A stretch of DNA of 64,000 nt from Acidisarcina sp963790505. Lineage in GTDB: Bacteria; Acidobacteriota; Terriglobia; Terriglobales; Acidobacteriaceae. Below the pieces are notes generated by a model. That model made no database searches and was not told where the DNA came from. It saw only the letters and a list, made by a program, of their open reading frames with translations. Positions 52,084 to 61,223 of this stretch are shown here, piece by piece. The stretch lies in contig CAWBOT010000002.1 in assembly GCA_963790505.1 (NCBI GenBank), forward strand, positions 434,001 to 498,000. The letters are read 5' to 3'. Each line of letters starts with the position of its first letter. The stretch's first letter is position 1. The translations under genes were made by a program, and so were the position numbers.

Positions 52084-53112
52084 ATGTCCGCGCCGGGCGA
52101 ACCATCGAAGAATCCGATTGTCGAGTTTCTTGTCTGGCTTTATGACCAGACCTGGTTCCACTGGTTTACGGCGATCCTGGCGACTCCGTTTTACTGGGTG
52201 ATGGGAGTGTTCTATCGGCTGGAGAATGCGATCAAGCCGATCCTCATTTGGAAGGATTGGCAGAATCGCCCGCTGCCGAAGTTTCCTCTGCCGCTTAGCC
52301 CGGACGATCTGCCGATCCCAACACGGTCCTGCGACGACTGCGGCAGCTATGTTGGTACGCTGATCGGGACTTATGTCGATGCGAAGAACCTACAGGCGAT
52401 TCTGCCGCCTGGGACCTCGCTCGATCCGTTGCATATTCACAATGGGCAACATGCGCTGGTTATGCTCTTTGGATATACCGAGAATCTGCACTTCGTGTGG
52501 TGGCCGTTCAAGGGAATGAGCTACCTGGAATGCGGAGTAGCGGTGCCGCATATCCGGATCGACGACAACGTCGAGTATGTGACGCGGTTCTTTTACATCC
52601 CCCTACTGCACCTGAATCGCTTGTATCCGGTGATTCTCGGCTGGATGGTCGGCTATCGCAAGGCGTGGAGCCGGTTTACGACAACCACCAACACCTACAG
52701 CATCAAGTCTCTTTTCAGGGGCGAGAAGATCCTCGATGCGGTGTTTAGTCCGTGCCCTCAAATTGGCGGACAGAAGAGCGAGCACTGGCGGGAGTTGCTG
52801 GAAGAGCCGCATGTGAATGAATTCTTCGGAGACAGGCTGCTGCTTCACTACCACTGGGACTGGAAGAACGCGGAGATGCAGCCGGTCGACGCCACGGTGA
52901 CGCTGCACCGCGACTTCCCGGGAATCGCTGCGGGTACGTATCACTTCAAAGGAATCGATCTGGGCGAGTGGAGCGATGGCCGCGCGCCGATTGGAGCGGC
53001 GCGGCTTTCGTCTCCATTTGAGTTGCTGCTGCCATTTTCGCTGAGCCGGCTTCGCGGCAAGTTACAAAATAATCAGGCCGGGCCGCCGCCGGCGGACAAA
53101 GGCGCGCAGTAG
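52084..53112 (+). CDS. acetoacetate-decarboxylase-like protein
   Basis: This 342-residue protein contains the block LPPGTSLDPLHIHNGQHALV and LHFVWWPFKGMSYLECGVAV, which resemble the acetoacetate decarboxylase fold. There is a hydrophobic segment near the start (WFTAILATPFYWVMGVFY). I could not find the Schiff-base lysine in its usual setting, so catalysis is uncertain; many relatives bind lipids or polyketides. Its ATG is 14 bases after the kinase stop, with AGGGGGGAACGAG in front, so it belongs to the same operon. Confidence 0.55.
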   Translation: MSAPGEPSKNPIVEFLVWLYDQTWFHWFTAILATPFYWVMGVFYRLENAIKPILIWKDWQNRPLPKFPLPLSPDDLPIPTRSCDDCGSYVGTLIGTYVDAKNLQAILPPGTSLDPLHIHNGQHALVMLFGYTENLHFVWWPFKGMSYLECGVAVPHIRIDDNVEYVTRFFYIPLLHLNRLYPVILGWMVGYRKAWSRFTTTTNTYSIKSLFRGEKILDAVFSPCPQIGGQKSEHWRELLEEPHVNEFFGDRLLLHYHWDWKNAEMQPVDATVTLHRDFPGIAAGTYHFKGIDLGEWSDGRAPIGAARLSSPFELLLPFSLSRLRGKLQNNQAGPPPADKGAQ

Positions 53113-53131
53113 GCCGGCGGCCGGGTTGGGT

Positions 53132-54100
53132 TTACCTGACGACGGCCTGGAAGAGGGGCGACTGCAGCAGGCTGACGAACTGGCTGTCCGATGCGGAGAA
53201 GCTCACTTCCAGATTGTCGGCATTCGAGGTGACGGTGGTGCTGTCGATCGCCGCCTTTTCTGAAGGAGTGCCGCTCATCTTCTTATAGAGGGCAGCGGCG
53301 CTGAGCAGGGAAGCCATGGTGCCGGCGCTGAAGGCGTCGGGGGTAATCACCGCAAGATTGAACTTCACGCCGTTGCTGAAGTTCATGCTGTAGCGGGAGC
53401 CGAGCAGGCGCTTCTTTACCGTCTCGTAGTCAGTGACCTGCGAGGCCTGGCCAAGAACCGAATGCATCATAAACTGGGTGCCTTCCTGGTCGAGGACGCT
53501 CCATACGGGCTCGGAGTCGACGGCGCTCATCGACTGCATCATGGCGCTGTTGTTCAGCAGACTGGAGGTGAGGCCATCGCGAGCGTCGAGCGCTGCCTTT
53601 ACGGCCTCAGTCGAGCCGAAGATCATGGTTGTGGGGTTGACGAACGTAACAACCATGCCACTCGAGCCCATGGGGTAGACGCGGTTGGTGCGAATCCTGG
53701 TGTATTTGACCTTTTTCTTCAGCCAGTTCGCGCGAATCGCAGCGACATCAAACTGTCCCTCGCCGACGCCCACGATGCGCGTCCCCTCGACGCCGGTATC
53801 GTGGAACGAAGCAAAGGCGAGGACGTCCACATCACGGTCGGCGTTGAAGCCGGATCTCGCGAGCGCTTCTTCCAACTGCTTCAGCTCGGGAGGCAGGACG
53901 CGGTTCTTGAGGTCCATCGCGGCGGTCGAGTTCTGCATGGCGCGATAATCGACGGCGATCAACTGCTGCACGTTCTGGGGAATGGCGGCGCGGGCGTCGG
54001 TGCTCAACTGCGCGGCGGACGCGGGCAGCGCAAGTGCAACAAGCAGGGCGCCGAGCGAGGAAATGCCGCTCCATGCCGAAAATCTATAGGTGTTCTTCAA
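53132..54100 (-). CDS. secreted hypothetical protein
   Basis: This 322-residue protein has a signal peptide (GISSLGALLVALALPASAAQ) and no further membrane helix. The mature protein (IPQNVQQLIAVDYRAMQNST ... MVVTFVNPTTMIFGSTEAVK) alternates strands and helices; no family recognised, though similar proteins are common in Acidobacteriota. The start is set at a TTG (54100) because AAGGAG lies five bases before it; the ATG frame opening further upstream has no ribosome site. Confidence 0.6.
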   Translation of the reverse strand: MKNTYRFSAWSGISSLGALLVALALPASAAQLSTDARAAIPQNVQQLIAVDYRAMQNSTAAMDLKNRVLPPELKQLEEALARSGFNADRDVDVLAFASFHDTGVEGTRIVGVGEGQFDVAAIRANWLKKKVKYTRIRTNRVYPMGSSGMVVTFVNPTTMIFGSTEAVKAALDARDGLTSSLLNNSAMMQSMSAVDSEPVWSVLDQEGTQFMMHSVLGQASQVTDYETVKKRLLGSRYSMNFSNGVKFNLAVITPDAFSAGTMASLLSAAALYKKMSGTPSEKAAIDSTTVTSNADNLEVSFSASDSQFVSLLQSPLFQAVVR

Positions 54101-54212
54101 TGGTTCTCCTTTGTGGCGCGCGATACAGCCGAAGAAGGCGCAGTCCACAGCCGTTCCTACTGGCACTCTCTATGGTAACTCCGCCAGGGTCAATCCGGCT
54201 TCCGGCGCAGTC

Positions 54213-55172
54213 TCAGTACGAATCTGGCCAGTCGAGCGGATGTCCCAGCTTACGTTCGAGGATCTTCTCCTCGGGATCAAATCCATCTAGCTGACGCACC
54301 CACTCGGTCTCGCGCTCGAATGCCGCTTCGGGAACGAGGCCGATGAGTTCGCCGCGGAGCACTTTAACGCGGTGGCGGCTGGCCTTCTGCTTCACTGCCG
54401 CGTAGACATCGGCAACGGGGGTGGAGCGAAAATCGGTGATGTTCATCGAAATCTGCGCCTGACCCTGAGCGACGACGCCCATTGCTTTGACTCCGGTAAG
54501 GCCTCCGCCGGAAGCACGAATTTCGCGGGCAATGGCGCGGGCAGTGGCCACGTCGCCGGTATCGAGGAAGACGTTATAGGCGATGAGGAAACGGCGTGCG
54601 CCTACGGCCGAGGCTCCAGCCGTGGGGTGCAGGTGTGGGCCGCCAACGTCGGGGCGGCGCGAAGACTCGCGCTGGACAGCATCGCGCAGGCCTTCAAACT
54701 GGCCGCGGCGGACATCCTCAAGCAGCGCGCGGTCGGGCCGGGCGGCAGCGGCTTCGTAGAAATAGACGGGGATGCCGTAGCGCTTCCAAATCTCTACGCC
54801 TGCCTGGCGTGCCAACAGAACGCACTGTTCGAGAGAGATGCCGCAGACCGGGACGAAAGGAACAACGTCGGCGGCGCCGATGCGGGGATGGACGCCTTGC
54901 TGGGCAGAGAGGTCGATAAGTTCGGCGGCGGCGCCGACGCCGCGCAGGGCAGACTCCACGACCGCGGCGGGAGGGCCGGCGATGGTGACGACGGAGCGAT
55001 TGTGGTCGGGGTCGCGCGACCAGTCGAGCAGCGAGACGCCTTCGACGCGCATGGCCCCGACGATGGCGCGGACTTTGGCTTCATCGAGGCCCTCGGAAAA
55101 GTTGGGCACACATTCGACGATCGGCGCATGTGCCGCAACGGGCTTTGCCGATTTCGCGCCTGGTTCACTCAT
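54213..55172 (-). CDS. ftcD: glutamate formimidoyltransferase
   Basis: This 319-residue FTCD-type transferase moves a formimino group between formiminoglutamate and tetrahydrofolate. The N-terminal IVECVPNFSEGLDEAKV is the signature, HPRIGAADVVPFVP follows, and VGARRFLIAYNVFLDT and GVVAQGQAQISMNITDFRST are further family blocks. Only the transferase domain is present; no cyclodeaminase is fused. The start at MSEPGAKS lies 10 bases after the preceding PagL-like gene, so the two are probably co-transcribed. Confidence 0.9.
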   Translation of the reverse strand: MSEPGAKSAKPVAAHAPIVECVPNFSEGLDEAKVRAIVGAMRVEGVSLLDWSRDPDHNRSVVTIAGPPAAVVESALRGVGAAAELIDLSAQQGVHPRIGAADVVPFVPVCGISLEQCVLLARQAGVEIWKRYGIPVYFYEAAAARPDRALLEDVRRGQFEGLRDAVQRESSRRPDVGGPHLHPTAGASAVGARRFLIAYNVFLDTGDVATARAIAREIRASGGGLTGVKAMGVVAQGQAQISMNITDFRSTPVADVYAAVKQKASRHRVKVLRGELIGLVPEAAFERETEWVRQLDGFDPEEKILERKLGHPLDWPDSY

Positions 55173-55182
55173 TGCAGCGGTA

Positions 55183-55917
55183 CTACTTCCACCAGTTGTA
55201 CCCCAACTCGAACTGTACGCTGGCATTCACGCCTGGATTGTGGTCGCCGAGGCTGGCGCTGGAGATATGGACCGCGTTAGCGGCAAAGGAAATCGACCGC
55301 TTCGGCTTGACGAAGTAATTGAATCCTACGCCAAACTGCGGGGTGAAGTTCCAGACACTGGTGCCGCCATAGGGAGCGTAAAAGTCCGGCGGATATTTGT
55401 GGTTGGTCCACAGGATGCCGCCCGCGCCCTGCGCCCAGGGCACCAGGCGGCCCTTAGTTGCAAAATCCCAGCGAAGAATGATCGGGGTGAGGCTGATCCC
55501 GTTAAACGTGCCGCCGCCGTAGGGAAGATAGAAGGTTTCGGGAACTCCGTCGATGACGGCGGTTACGGGTTGGAGGTGCGGTGCTGGAGTATAGGACTGC
55601 CAGAGCGGAAAGAACTCTCCGGCAAGTTCAAACTGGCCGTGCAGGATGCCGGGCAGCGCAGGTCGCGAGAGAACCTTGCCGACATGCACGCCGGCGCTAA
55701 AGAACGAAAAGGAGGAGCGGTTGCCGGTGCCGACGCCGCCCTGGACGACAGGGCCGAATTCCCAGGGGCGTTCGACTATGGGATTGGCGGTCGCTGACGC
55801 CGGCGGGGCAGCGGCCGGAGATGCGATCGGGGTGGGGGATTGGGCCAAGCTGACTGGCAGCTTACCGAGAGAGGCCAAAAGAATCACCGCAAATACCAGT
55901 CCTTCCAATCGTTTCAT
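55183..55917 (-). CDS. PagL-like lipid A deacylase / acyloxyacyl hydrolase (outer-membrane barrel)
   Basis: This 244-residue protein has a signal peptide (GLVFAVILLASLGKLPVSLA), a Pro/Ala-rich linker and a beta-barrel with aromatic C-terminus (LGYNWWK). The active-site region HISSASLGDHNPGVNA near the end carries the catalytic His and Ser of the PagL/acyloxyacyl hydrolase family. It would remove an acyl chain of lipid A at the outer membrane. Ser replaces the more common Asn in HxSN. Its start is near that of an open frame with a stray CxxCH, which looks non-coding. Confidence 0.72.
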   Translation of the reverse strand: MKRLEGLVFAVILLASLGKLPVSLAQSPTPIASPAAAPPASATANPIVERPWEFGPVVQGGVGTGNRSSFSFFSAGVHVGKVLSRPALPGILHGQFELAGEFFPLWQSYTPAPHLQPVTAVIDGVPETFYLPYGGGTFNGISLTPIILRWDFATKGRLVPWAQGAGGILWTNHKYPPDFYAPYGGTSVWNFTPQFGVGFNYFVKPKRSISFAANAVHISSASLGDHNPGVNASVQFELGYNWWK

Positions 55918-56368
55918 CGTCCGTTCGTGTCCTGTCGTGGGTTTGCCAATTTTAGGAAGACTTCTGGATCATATCGCCTTCGATGCCCGGCGTAGGAGCT
56001 TTGCATTTTCCGCAGCGTCCCGGCACTGTCATCGAGCTTCTTCAGATGCTCCGGTAGGCGCATTTTCAATCCCGAGTGGCAATGGAAGCAAACCGATCCA
56101 CTCGCGGGCACGTTGCCCAGCTTGCCCACCGTTCCACATTACTTTGGTTTGTTGACACCTCAACAGGGCCTGCTTACGATCTGGGAGGCCGTTGAGAAGA
56201 GTCCGCGAGAGACTCTCGTTCTGTCTTCGCCTTCCCACCCTCTTCCGTCTCTATATTACTGAAATTTGGAACGTTGCCTCGCACCCCTTCCGGGTCGGGC
56301 CAGCCTGCGTCCGCAGGTTGCCGCCGACTCACGCTCAACGATGTCCCTACATCAGTTGGAGGAACGCT
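55918..56368. other. 451-base intergenic region between divergent genes
   Basis: No convincing gene. The region must hold the promoters of the divergent PagL-like and CBM2 genes. No strong hairpin or known riboswitch was seen. Confidence 0.5.
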
Positions 56369-58234
56369 ATGCGCAGGAAATCAATTTCTCTGGCCGCCAC
56401 TTTTGCGGTCTTCGCTCTGGCCCTTCTGGCTTTGCCCGCGGTTGCGCAGGCTCCGCAGGTCGCTTATTCCGTCACCTCGGACTGGGGCAGTGGGTTTCAA
56501 ACCAGCATCACGATCACCAACCCCGGCAGCAGCGCGATCAACAACTGGTCGTTTCAGTTCACCCTCCCTTATCCGATCAGCAGCATCTGGGACGCTGGGA
56601 TCGCCTCCCACTCCGGCAACGTGTACACGATCACAGGAGAGAGCTACGACCTGTCGATTCCGGCGGGTAGCTCGGTGAACTTCGGCTTTATCGGGGGCGC
56701 TTATTCCGGAACCTCTCCGGCAAGCCCAACCAACTGCAAGGTCAATGGGGAGGCGGTCAGCTCGAGCACCTGCTCGACCGGAAGCGGCGGGGGCAGCACG
56801 CCACCGGGCGCGCCGAGCGGACTCGCCGCGAGCAGCGTGACCAGCACCGGTTTCACCTTGAGATGGACGGCGGCGACGAAGGGGACCAATGCCATCGCGA
56901 GCTATGACATTTACGAGGATGGGTCGCTTTTCGGGAGCTCGACGACCACCTCGGCGGCGATCAGCGGACTGGCCGCTTCGACGACTTACACGTTTACCGT
57001 GGCGGCGGTGGATAGCACCGGAGTGATGGGCGCGCAGAGCGCAGCGCTCGGCGTTACGACGGCGGCGGCCAGCGGCGGCGGCGGATCGAGCGCGACTACC
57101 GGCACTATCGGCTTTCATCTGCTCCTGGGCGACGGCGCGGCCGAAGACAGCCTGACGCTCACCGGCAACAACTACACCGACCTGATTCAGTCGAACATCA
57201 TCGCCGGGGTGATGGAGGGCCACCTGATTGAGGAGTTCTACCCGGGGATTCAATTCGATAAGGACTTCCTTTATGGGAGCATTCTGGGACAACTGCTTCA
57301 AGAGAACATCGCGACCGAGGACTATGTGTCGACGAGCAGCCTGATCGATCCATCTGCCGACCAGCAAGCGGTCATGGGCAAAGGGCAGGGCGGACCGTAC
57401 CAGATCAACAACTATGCGGTCGACCTGGTGGCGGGAACATATGCTCCTGCGGGACACTCGCTGATCAACTACATCGCCTTGCAACAGAACATCGGATATA
57501 CCTTCGCGACGGCCGCGACGCAGTATGAACAGGTCACGCCACCGAGTTTCAACAACAAGTATTTCGGTCCGATGCTGACGGCGTATTTCCACTACAACGA
57601 CTTCGTGGCGCTCGATGTGATCGGGACGGGAGCGAACCCTTACACAACCGAGTGGCAGCCTTACTACGACGAAACCCTCGCCAACTTCAAGACGCTGCCG
57701 AGCAACTTCCTGGACATCCTGCTGAACGTGGCCTACAACCAGGGCTACTACGGGACGCTGGTGACCAGCTACAGCGAGTTAGGCGCCACGGCGACGGCCG
57801 CGACGCTGACCACGGTCAACAGCTTCGCCGGGGTTTGGGGCAGCAGCGATACTTATCAGCAGTATCCATACCAAGTGCGCTACTACCTCGACCAGTTTTA
57901 CGACAACCCGATTCCGACCACCAGCCCGACGACGACGACAACCCCGGCGAACCACGTTGTCTTCACAGCGAGTAGCCTCGGCACCGTTTTTACAGACGTC
58001 TTCTCGATGCTGTCATATGACAAATCGGGAGAGCTGGCGGTGATCACCCCGGCGCAGGCGCAGACGGCCTTTACCTCGGCGTTGACCACGGTGGGCGTTT
58101 CGTCTACCACCAACCTCGACCTAAGCAACGCAGCCAACCGCGCAACGATGTTCACGGTGCTCGAAGATGCGATCGGGAATCTGGAGAAGACGCTGGGCGT
58201 CTCCTTCAACGCCACCTCAACCGCGCAGCTATAG
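56369..58234 (+). CDS. secreted protein with CBM2, fibronectin III and unknown C-terminal domain
   Basis: This 621-residue protein starts MRRKSISLAATFAVF with a signal peptide ending after AVAQA. Residues 27-135 form a family 2 carbohydrate-binding module (VTSDWGSGFQTSITITNPGS ... NNWSFQFTLP). From about 150 an FN3 domain follows (APSGLAASSVTSTGFTLRW), joined by Gly/Ser linkers. The last 360 residues (LLLGDGAAEDSLTL, GKGQGGPYQINNYAVDL) have no recognised fold; GGPYQINNY may be part of a glycosidase-like site. It is probably a cellulose- or chitin-related exported enzyme or adhesin. GGAGGA precedes the ATG. Confidence 0.75.
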   Translation: MRRKSISLAATFAVFALALLALPAVAQAPQVAYSVTSDWGSGFQTSITITNPGSSAINNWSFQFTLPYPISSIWDAGIASHSGNVYTITGESYDLSIPAGSSVNFGFIGGAYSGTSPASPTNCKVNGEAVSSSTCSTGSGGGSTPPGAPSGLAASSVTSTGFTLRWTAATKGTNAIASYDIYEDGSLFGSSTTTSAAISGLAASTTYTFTVAAVDSTGVMGAQSAALGVTTAAASGGGGSSATTGTIGFHLLLGDGAAEDSLTLTGNNYTDLIQSNIIAGVMEGHLIEEFYPGIQFDKDFLYGSILGQLLQENIATEDYVSTSSLIDPSADQQAVMGKGQGGPYQINNYAVDLVAGTYAPAGHSLINYIALQQNIGYTFATAATQYEQVTPPSFNNKYFGPMLTAYFHYNDFVALDVIGTGANPYTTEWQPYYDETLANFKTLPSNFLDILLNVAYNQGYYGTLVTSYSELGATATAATLTTVNSFAGVWGSSDTYQQYPYQVRYYLDQFYDNPIPTTSPTTTTTPANHVVFTASSLGTVFTDVFSMLSYDKSGELAVITPAQAQTAFTSALTTVGVSSTTNLDLSNAANRATMFTVLEDAIGNLEKTLGVSFNATSTAQL

Positions 58235-58264
58235 GGAAGGTCATTGAACGCAGAACCAACGCAG

Positions 58265-58290
58265 AAAGGCCGCCAAACCTGGCGGCCTTT
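58265..58290. terminator. bidirectional terminator
   Basis: AAAGGCCGCC (58265-58274) and GGCGGCCTTT (58281-58290) form a perfect 10-bp stem with loop AAACCT between two convergent genes. A and T runs on either side let it work in both directions. Confidence 0.85.
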
Positions 58291-58311
58291 CAACTTCTGC
58301 CGAAGGAGCGA

Positions 58312-59058
58312 TCAACCGGCGACGGCGGCCATGTCGTTGGCGTCCATATCGAAGTTGGAGTAGACGTGCTGGACATCGTCGAGGTCTTCGAGGGTCTCGA
58401 GCAGGCGGATCATCTGGTTGGCCTGGGAGCCTTCGAGCTTGGTGTAGGTGGAGGCAAGCATGGTGATTTCGGAGAGCTCGGTCTCGATTTTGGCCTTCTG
58501 GATGGCTTCAAGCACGGCGGGATAAGCGGCTGGCTCGGTGATGATCTCCCAGCTCTCGCCTTCGTCGCTGAGGTCATCGCCACCCGCATCGAGGACGATG
58601 CCCATGAGCTTGTCTTCGTCGGCTGCGGATTTGGGGACGGAGATCAGGCCCTTCTTCGAAAACATGAAGCGGACGGAGTTGGATTCGCCGAGGTTGCCGC
58701 CGTTCTTTGAGAAGGCATGGCGGATTTCGCTGACGGCGCGATTGCGGTTGTCGGTGAGGACCTCGACCATGATGGCGACGCCGCCGGGGCCGTAGCCCTC
58801 GAAGGTGATCTCCTCGTAGCTGAGGCCGGCAAGCTCGCCGGTGCCGCGCTGGATGGCGCGCTTGATGTTGTCGCCGGGCATGTTCTCTGCCTTGGCAGCG
58901 AGAATGGCGGTGCGCAGCCGTGGATTGCCGTCGGGGTCGCCTCCGGCTTTGGCGGCGATGGTGATTTCCTTGATCAGCTGGGTGAAGATCTTGCCGCGCT
59001 TGGCGTCTGCCGCGCCCTTTTTATGCTTGATTGTTGCCCATTTTGAATGGCCGGACAT
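58312..59058 (-). CDS. yebC: YebC/PmpR-type protein
   Basis: This 248-residue protein starts SGHSKWATIKHKKGAADAKR, the signature of the YebC family, and contains YGPGGVAIMVEVLTDNRNR and EPAAYPAVLEAI. Members act as transcriptional regulators or assist translation of stalled ribosomes. The length is normal. The start is at MSGHSKW; the frame upstream is not conserved. Confidence 0.93.
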   Translation of the reverse strand: MSGHSKWATIKHKKGAADAKRGKIFTQLIKEITIAAKAGGDPDGNPRLRTAILAAKAENMPGDNIKRAIQRGTGELAGLSYEEITFEGYGPGGVAIMVEVLTDNRNRAVSEIRHAFSKNGGNLGESNSVRFMFSKKGLISVPKSAADEDKLMGIVLDAGGDDLSDEGESWEIITEPAAYPAVLEAIQKAKIETELSEITMLASTYTKLEGSQANQMIRLLETLEDLDDVQHVYSNFDMDANDMAAVAG

Positions 59059-59436
59059 GAAGACCTCTGGAGCGTTTCCCGGACTGCCGGGAGCGATATT
59101 GTCGGGAAGACGGCGGGCGGGAATTGCGGTCCGCACAGCCTCCGCAGCCTCTAAGTGTAGCACGGTGAACGCGGAGCGAGGATGGCCCTGACCGGCGTTC
59201 ACTTGCCTGAGTTATCCGTTCCCTGGTCGGACGCAGCGCTTACGTGGAGTTCTTCGGATTTGAAGCAGCTTGCAGCGGACCCAGATGCGATCTGGTGGTT
59301 GTTCCAAAGCTCTCTCATGATGATCCGTACCGTAACCCGGATAAGCGCCATTGGGATTTGATCGCTTCTCGTCTTGCTTGATCTCGCATGTCGTCGAAGT
59401 CTGTCTTTGGAGGCTCCGCGTCGAAGAATGCGACCG
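59059..59436. other. intergenic region with a possible gene remnant
   Basis: A plus-strand frame from about 59244 to 59381 (VEFFGFEAACSGPRCDLVVV, then PKLSHDDPYRN) reads like the C-terminus of a hydrolase-type protein but has no proper start. It may be a remnant. Otherwise the region is empty. Confidence 0.3.
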
Positions 59437-61032
59437 TCAAGTGACAGCGTTCCGGGAACAGGATCGAGCGAGTTCGCGCGCGAGCCATGCCAGTAGCGCC
59501 AGTCCGGCTGCCCACGCGGCCCTGAGCGAATCTACGAGCCAGGCGGGTGCGGCGCCGACGCGGCGGAGCAGAAATGGGAGGAAATTCAAGGTAGTGATGT
59601 GAACGTAGTCCCAGGGATCTTCGCGCATGGCGTTGTTGGTGAGTCCCCAGGCGTCTCGTTTGCCGAATGCGAAGGCGATTATGTTTTTGAAGCGCAGGGC
59701 GATGACGTAGGTGGGATGGCCGAGAGTTTCCATCTGGTAGATCTCGAGCGGTAGCCAGAAGGCGAGGGAAGCAAGCTGCACCGCGACGCTGGCGGCGACT
59801 AGTGTGCAGGCGGCGATGGAGAGCCAACGCCCCGCTTCGTGGCGGTAGCGCAAGACCAGAGGCAGGGCGAGCAGCGCGGCCATCTGCGCGGCGGTTGAGA
59901 CGTAGCGGTCTCCCCAGGCGAAGTCGCCGGTCCAGACAGTGTATTTGGCATAGAAGCAGATATAGGCAAAGAGCAGCAGCCATGCGGCGATGGTGAAGGC
60001 CTTGACCGCCGGGGCGAGGCGCTTCCAGAAGAGCACGGTGACGAGCAGGCCGAGCAGCAGCAGGGGATCGAAGAGGAAGATGGATTTCTCGGGCGCGAAG
60101 AGCGGGCCGAGGAAGCCGTCAAGGAAGCGGCCTTCGAAGGGATAGGCGGCGGGGAGCGAGGGATCGAGGGCGCGGCGCTGCGCTCCGAAGACGCTCATGT
60201 AAGTGTTGGTGAAGGAGCCGAAGCGGTAGTACTGGTAGACGCGATCGATGAGCAGGAAGCCGGCGTAGATGGGGAAGGCGATCTTTGCGTATTCGAGGGC
60301 GCGAGCGCGAATGGCTTTGAGGTCGCTGCCTTCGAGTCGCAGAGTGACGAGGAGAAAGAAGGCGCAGGCGAGCAGGTCGAGGGCGGTGGTGAGGCGGGTG
60401 AGCAGGTTGAGTCCGAGAGCGAGACTGCCGATCAAGAGGGCGCGGCGATTGCCGGTGCGCAGCCACTGATATTGGAAGGAGATTCCGGTGAGGGTGAGCA
60501 GCAGGATGTAGTTGTTCTCGGCCATGTTCTGCGAGTAGTGCAGATGGGTGGTGGCGAAGAAGAGCGCGAGGACTCCGGCAGCGGCCTGGCCGCGGTTGAA
60601 GTCGAATTGTTGCAGCAGGCGATAACAGATGAGCGCAGAGAGGACGGCGACGAGCAGGTTGGTGGTGACGCTGACGAAGATTCCGCGGATGCTGGGGTCG
60701 TTTCCGGCGTAGTCGGCGAAGATGGGCAGGCGTTCGAGAGCGGATCCGATGAGATCGGCGGGCAACATGAGCAGCGATTGGCCCATGCCGTACCAGCTGT
60801 AGAGGCGGCCTCCACGGCCAATCAGGCCGAACTCGGGATATTCGCCGGGGAAGACAGCCGGCTCGGAGGTCCACCAGGAGTGGGCGGTCTGGAGGCGGTG
60901 CATGGTGTCGCTGGTGCCGAGTTCGCCGGACTGCATGAGCAGCGTGCTCAGGAATGCGATCGCGGCGAGCAGAAAAGCGGGGTTGCGCCGCAAACGCGAA
61001 AGGGCCTTGGTCATCGTTTCCGATGATTTCAT
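59437..61032 (-). CDS. multi-pass membrane glycosyltransferase-like protein (GT-C type)
   Basis: This 531-residue protein has about 11 predicted helices and a conserved-looking extracytoplasmic loop near the start (GELGTSDTMHRLQTAHSWWT). The D-x-x-x-R arrangement resembles the acidic catalytic motif of ArnT/PMT-like GT-C enzymes that take sugar from a polyprenyl carrier. Other blocks are TTHLHYSQNMAENN and GDFAWGDRYVS. This is a family-level guess. The start at 61032 is chosen from the hydrophobic profile; the frame upstream is not conserved. Confidence 0.65.
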   Translation of the reverse strand: MKSSETMTKALSRLRRNPAFLLAAIAFLSTLLMQSGELGTSDTMHRLQTAHSWWTSEPAVFPGEYPEFGLIGRGGRLYSWYGMGQSLLMLPADLIGSALERLPIFADYAGNDPSIRGIFVSVTTNLLVAVLSALICYRLLQQFDFNRGQAAAGVLALFFATTHLHYSQNMAENNYILLLTLTGISFQYQWLRTGNRRALLIGSLALGLNLLTRLTTALDLLACAFFLLVTLRLEGSDLKAIRARALEYAKIAFPIYAGFLLIDRVYQYYRFGSFTNTYMSVFGAQRRALDPSLPAAYPFEGRFLDGFLGPLFAPEKSIFLFDPLLLLGLLVTVLFWKRLAPAVKAFTIAAWLLLFAYICFYAKYTVWTGDFAWGDRYVSTAAQMAALLALPLVLRYRHEAGRWLSIAACTLVAASVAVQLASLAFWLPLEIYQMETLGHPTYVIALRFKNIIAFAFGKRDAWGLTNNAMREDPWDYVHITTLNFLPFLLRRVGAAPAWLVDSLRAAWAAGLALLAWLARELARSCSRNAVT

Positions 61033-61223
61033 ACCTATATTGCATTCCAAAGAGGTGGGCGCGGGCTTAGGATCGGGAGAATGGTAACGGTTGCACGGGC
61101 GGGTACTCCCACCACTATTGCACTTGTATCGATGCAAGATAGAAGGATGCTAGAGTGGTGGGACAAGCGGGATCGATATCCGCGCAAGTAGTCTTCTGCA
61201 CGAGCTTCCCCAAAGGCCAACTG

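Noticed and set aside
55914..56129. Open frame with CFHCH (CxxCH) upstream of the PagL-like gene
   Set aside because: A lone heme-like motif in 71 residues with no other cytochrome feature, no signal peptide and no ribosome site. Although its stop overlaps the next ATG, it looks like chance.
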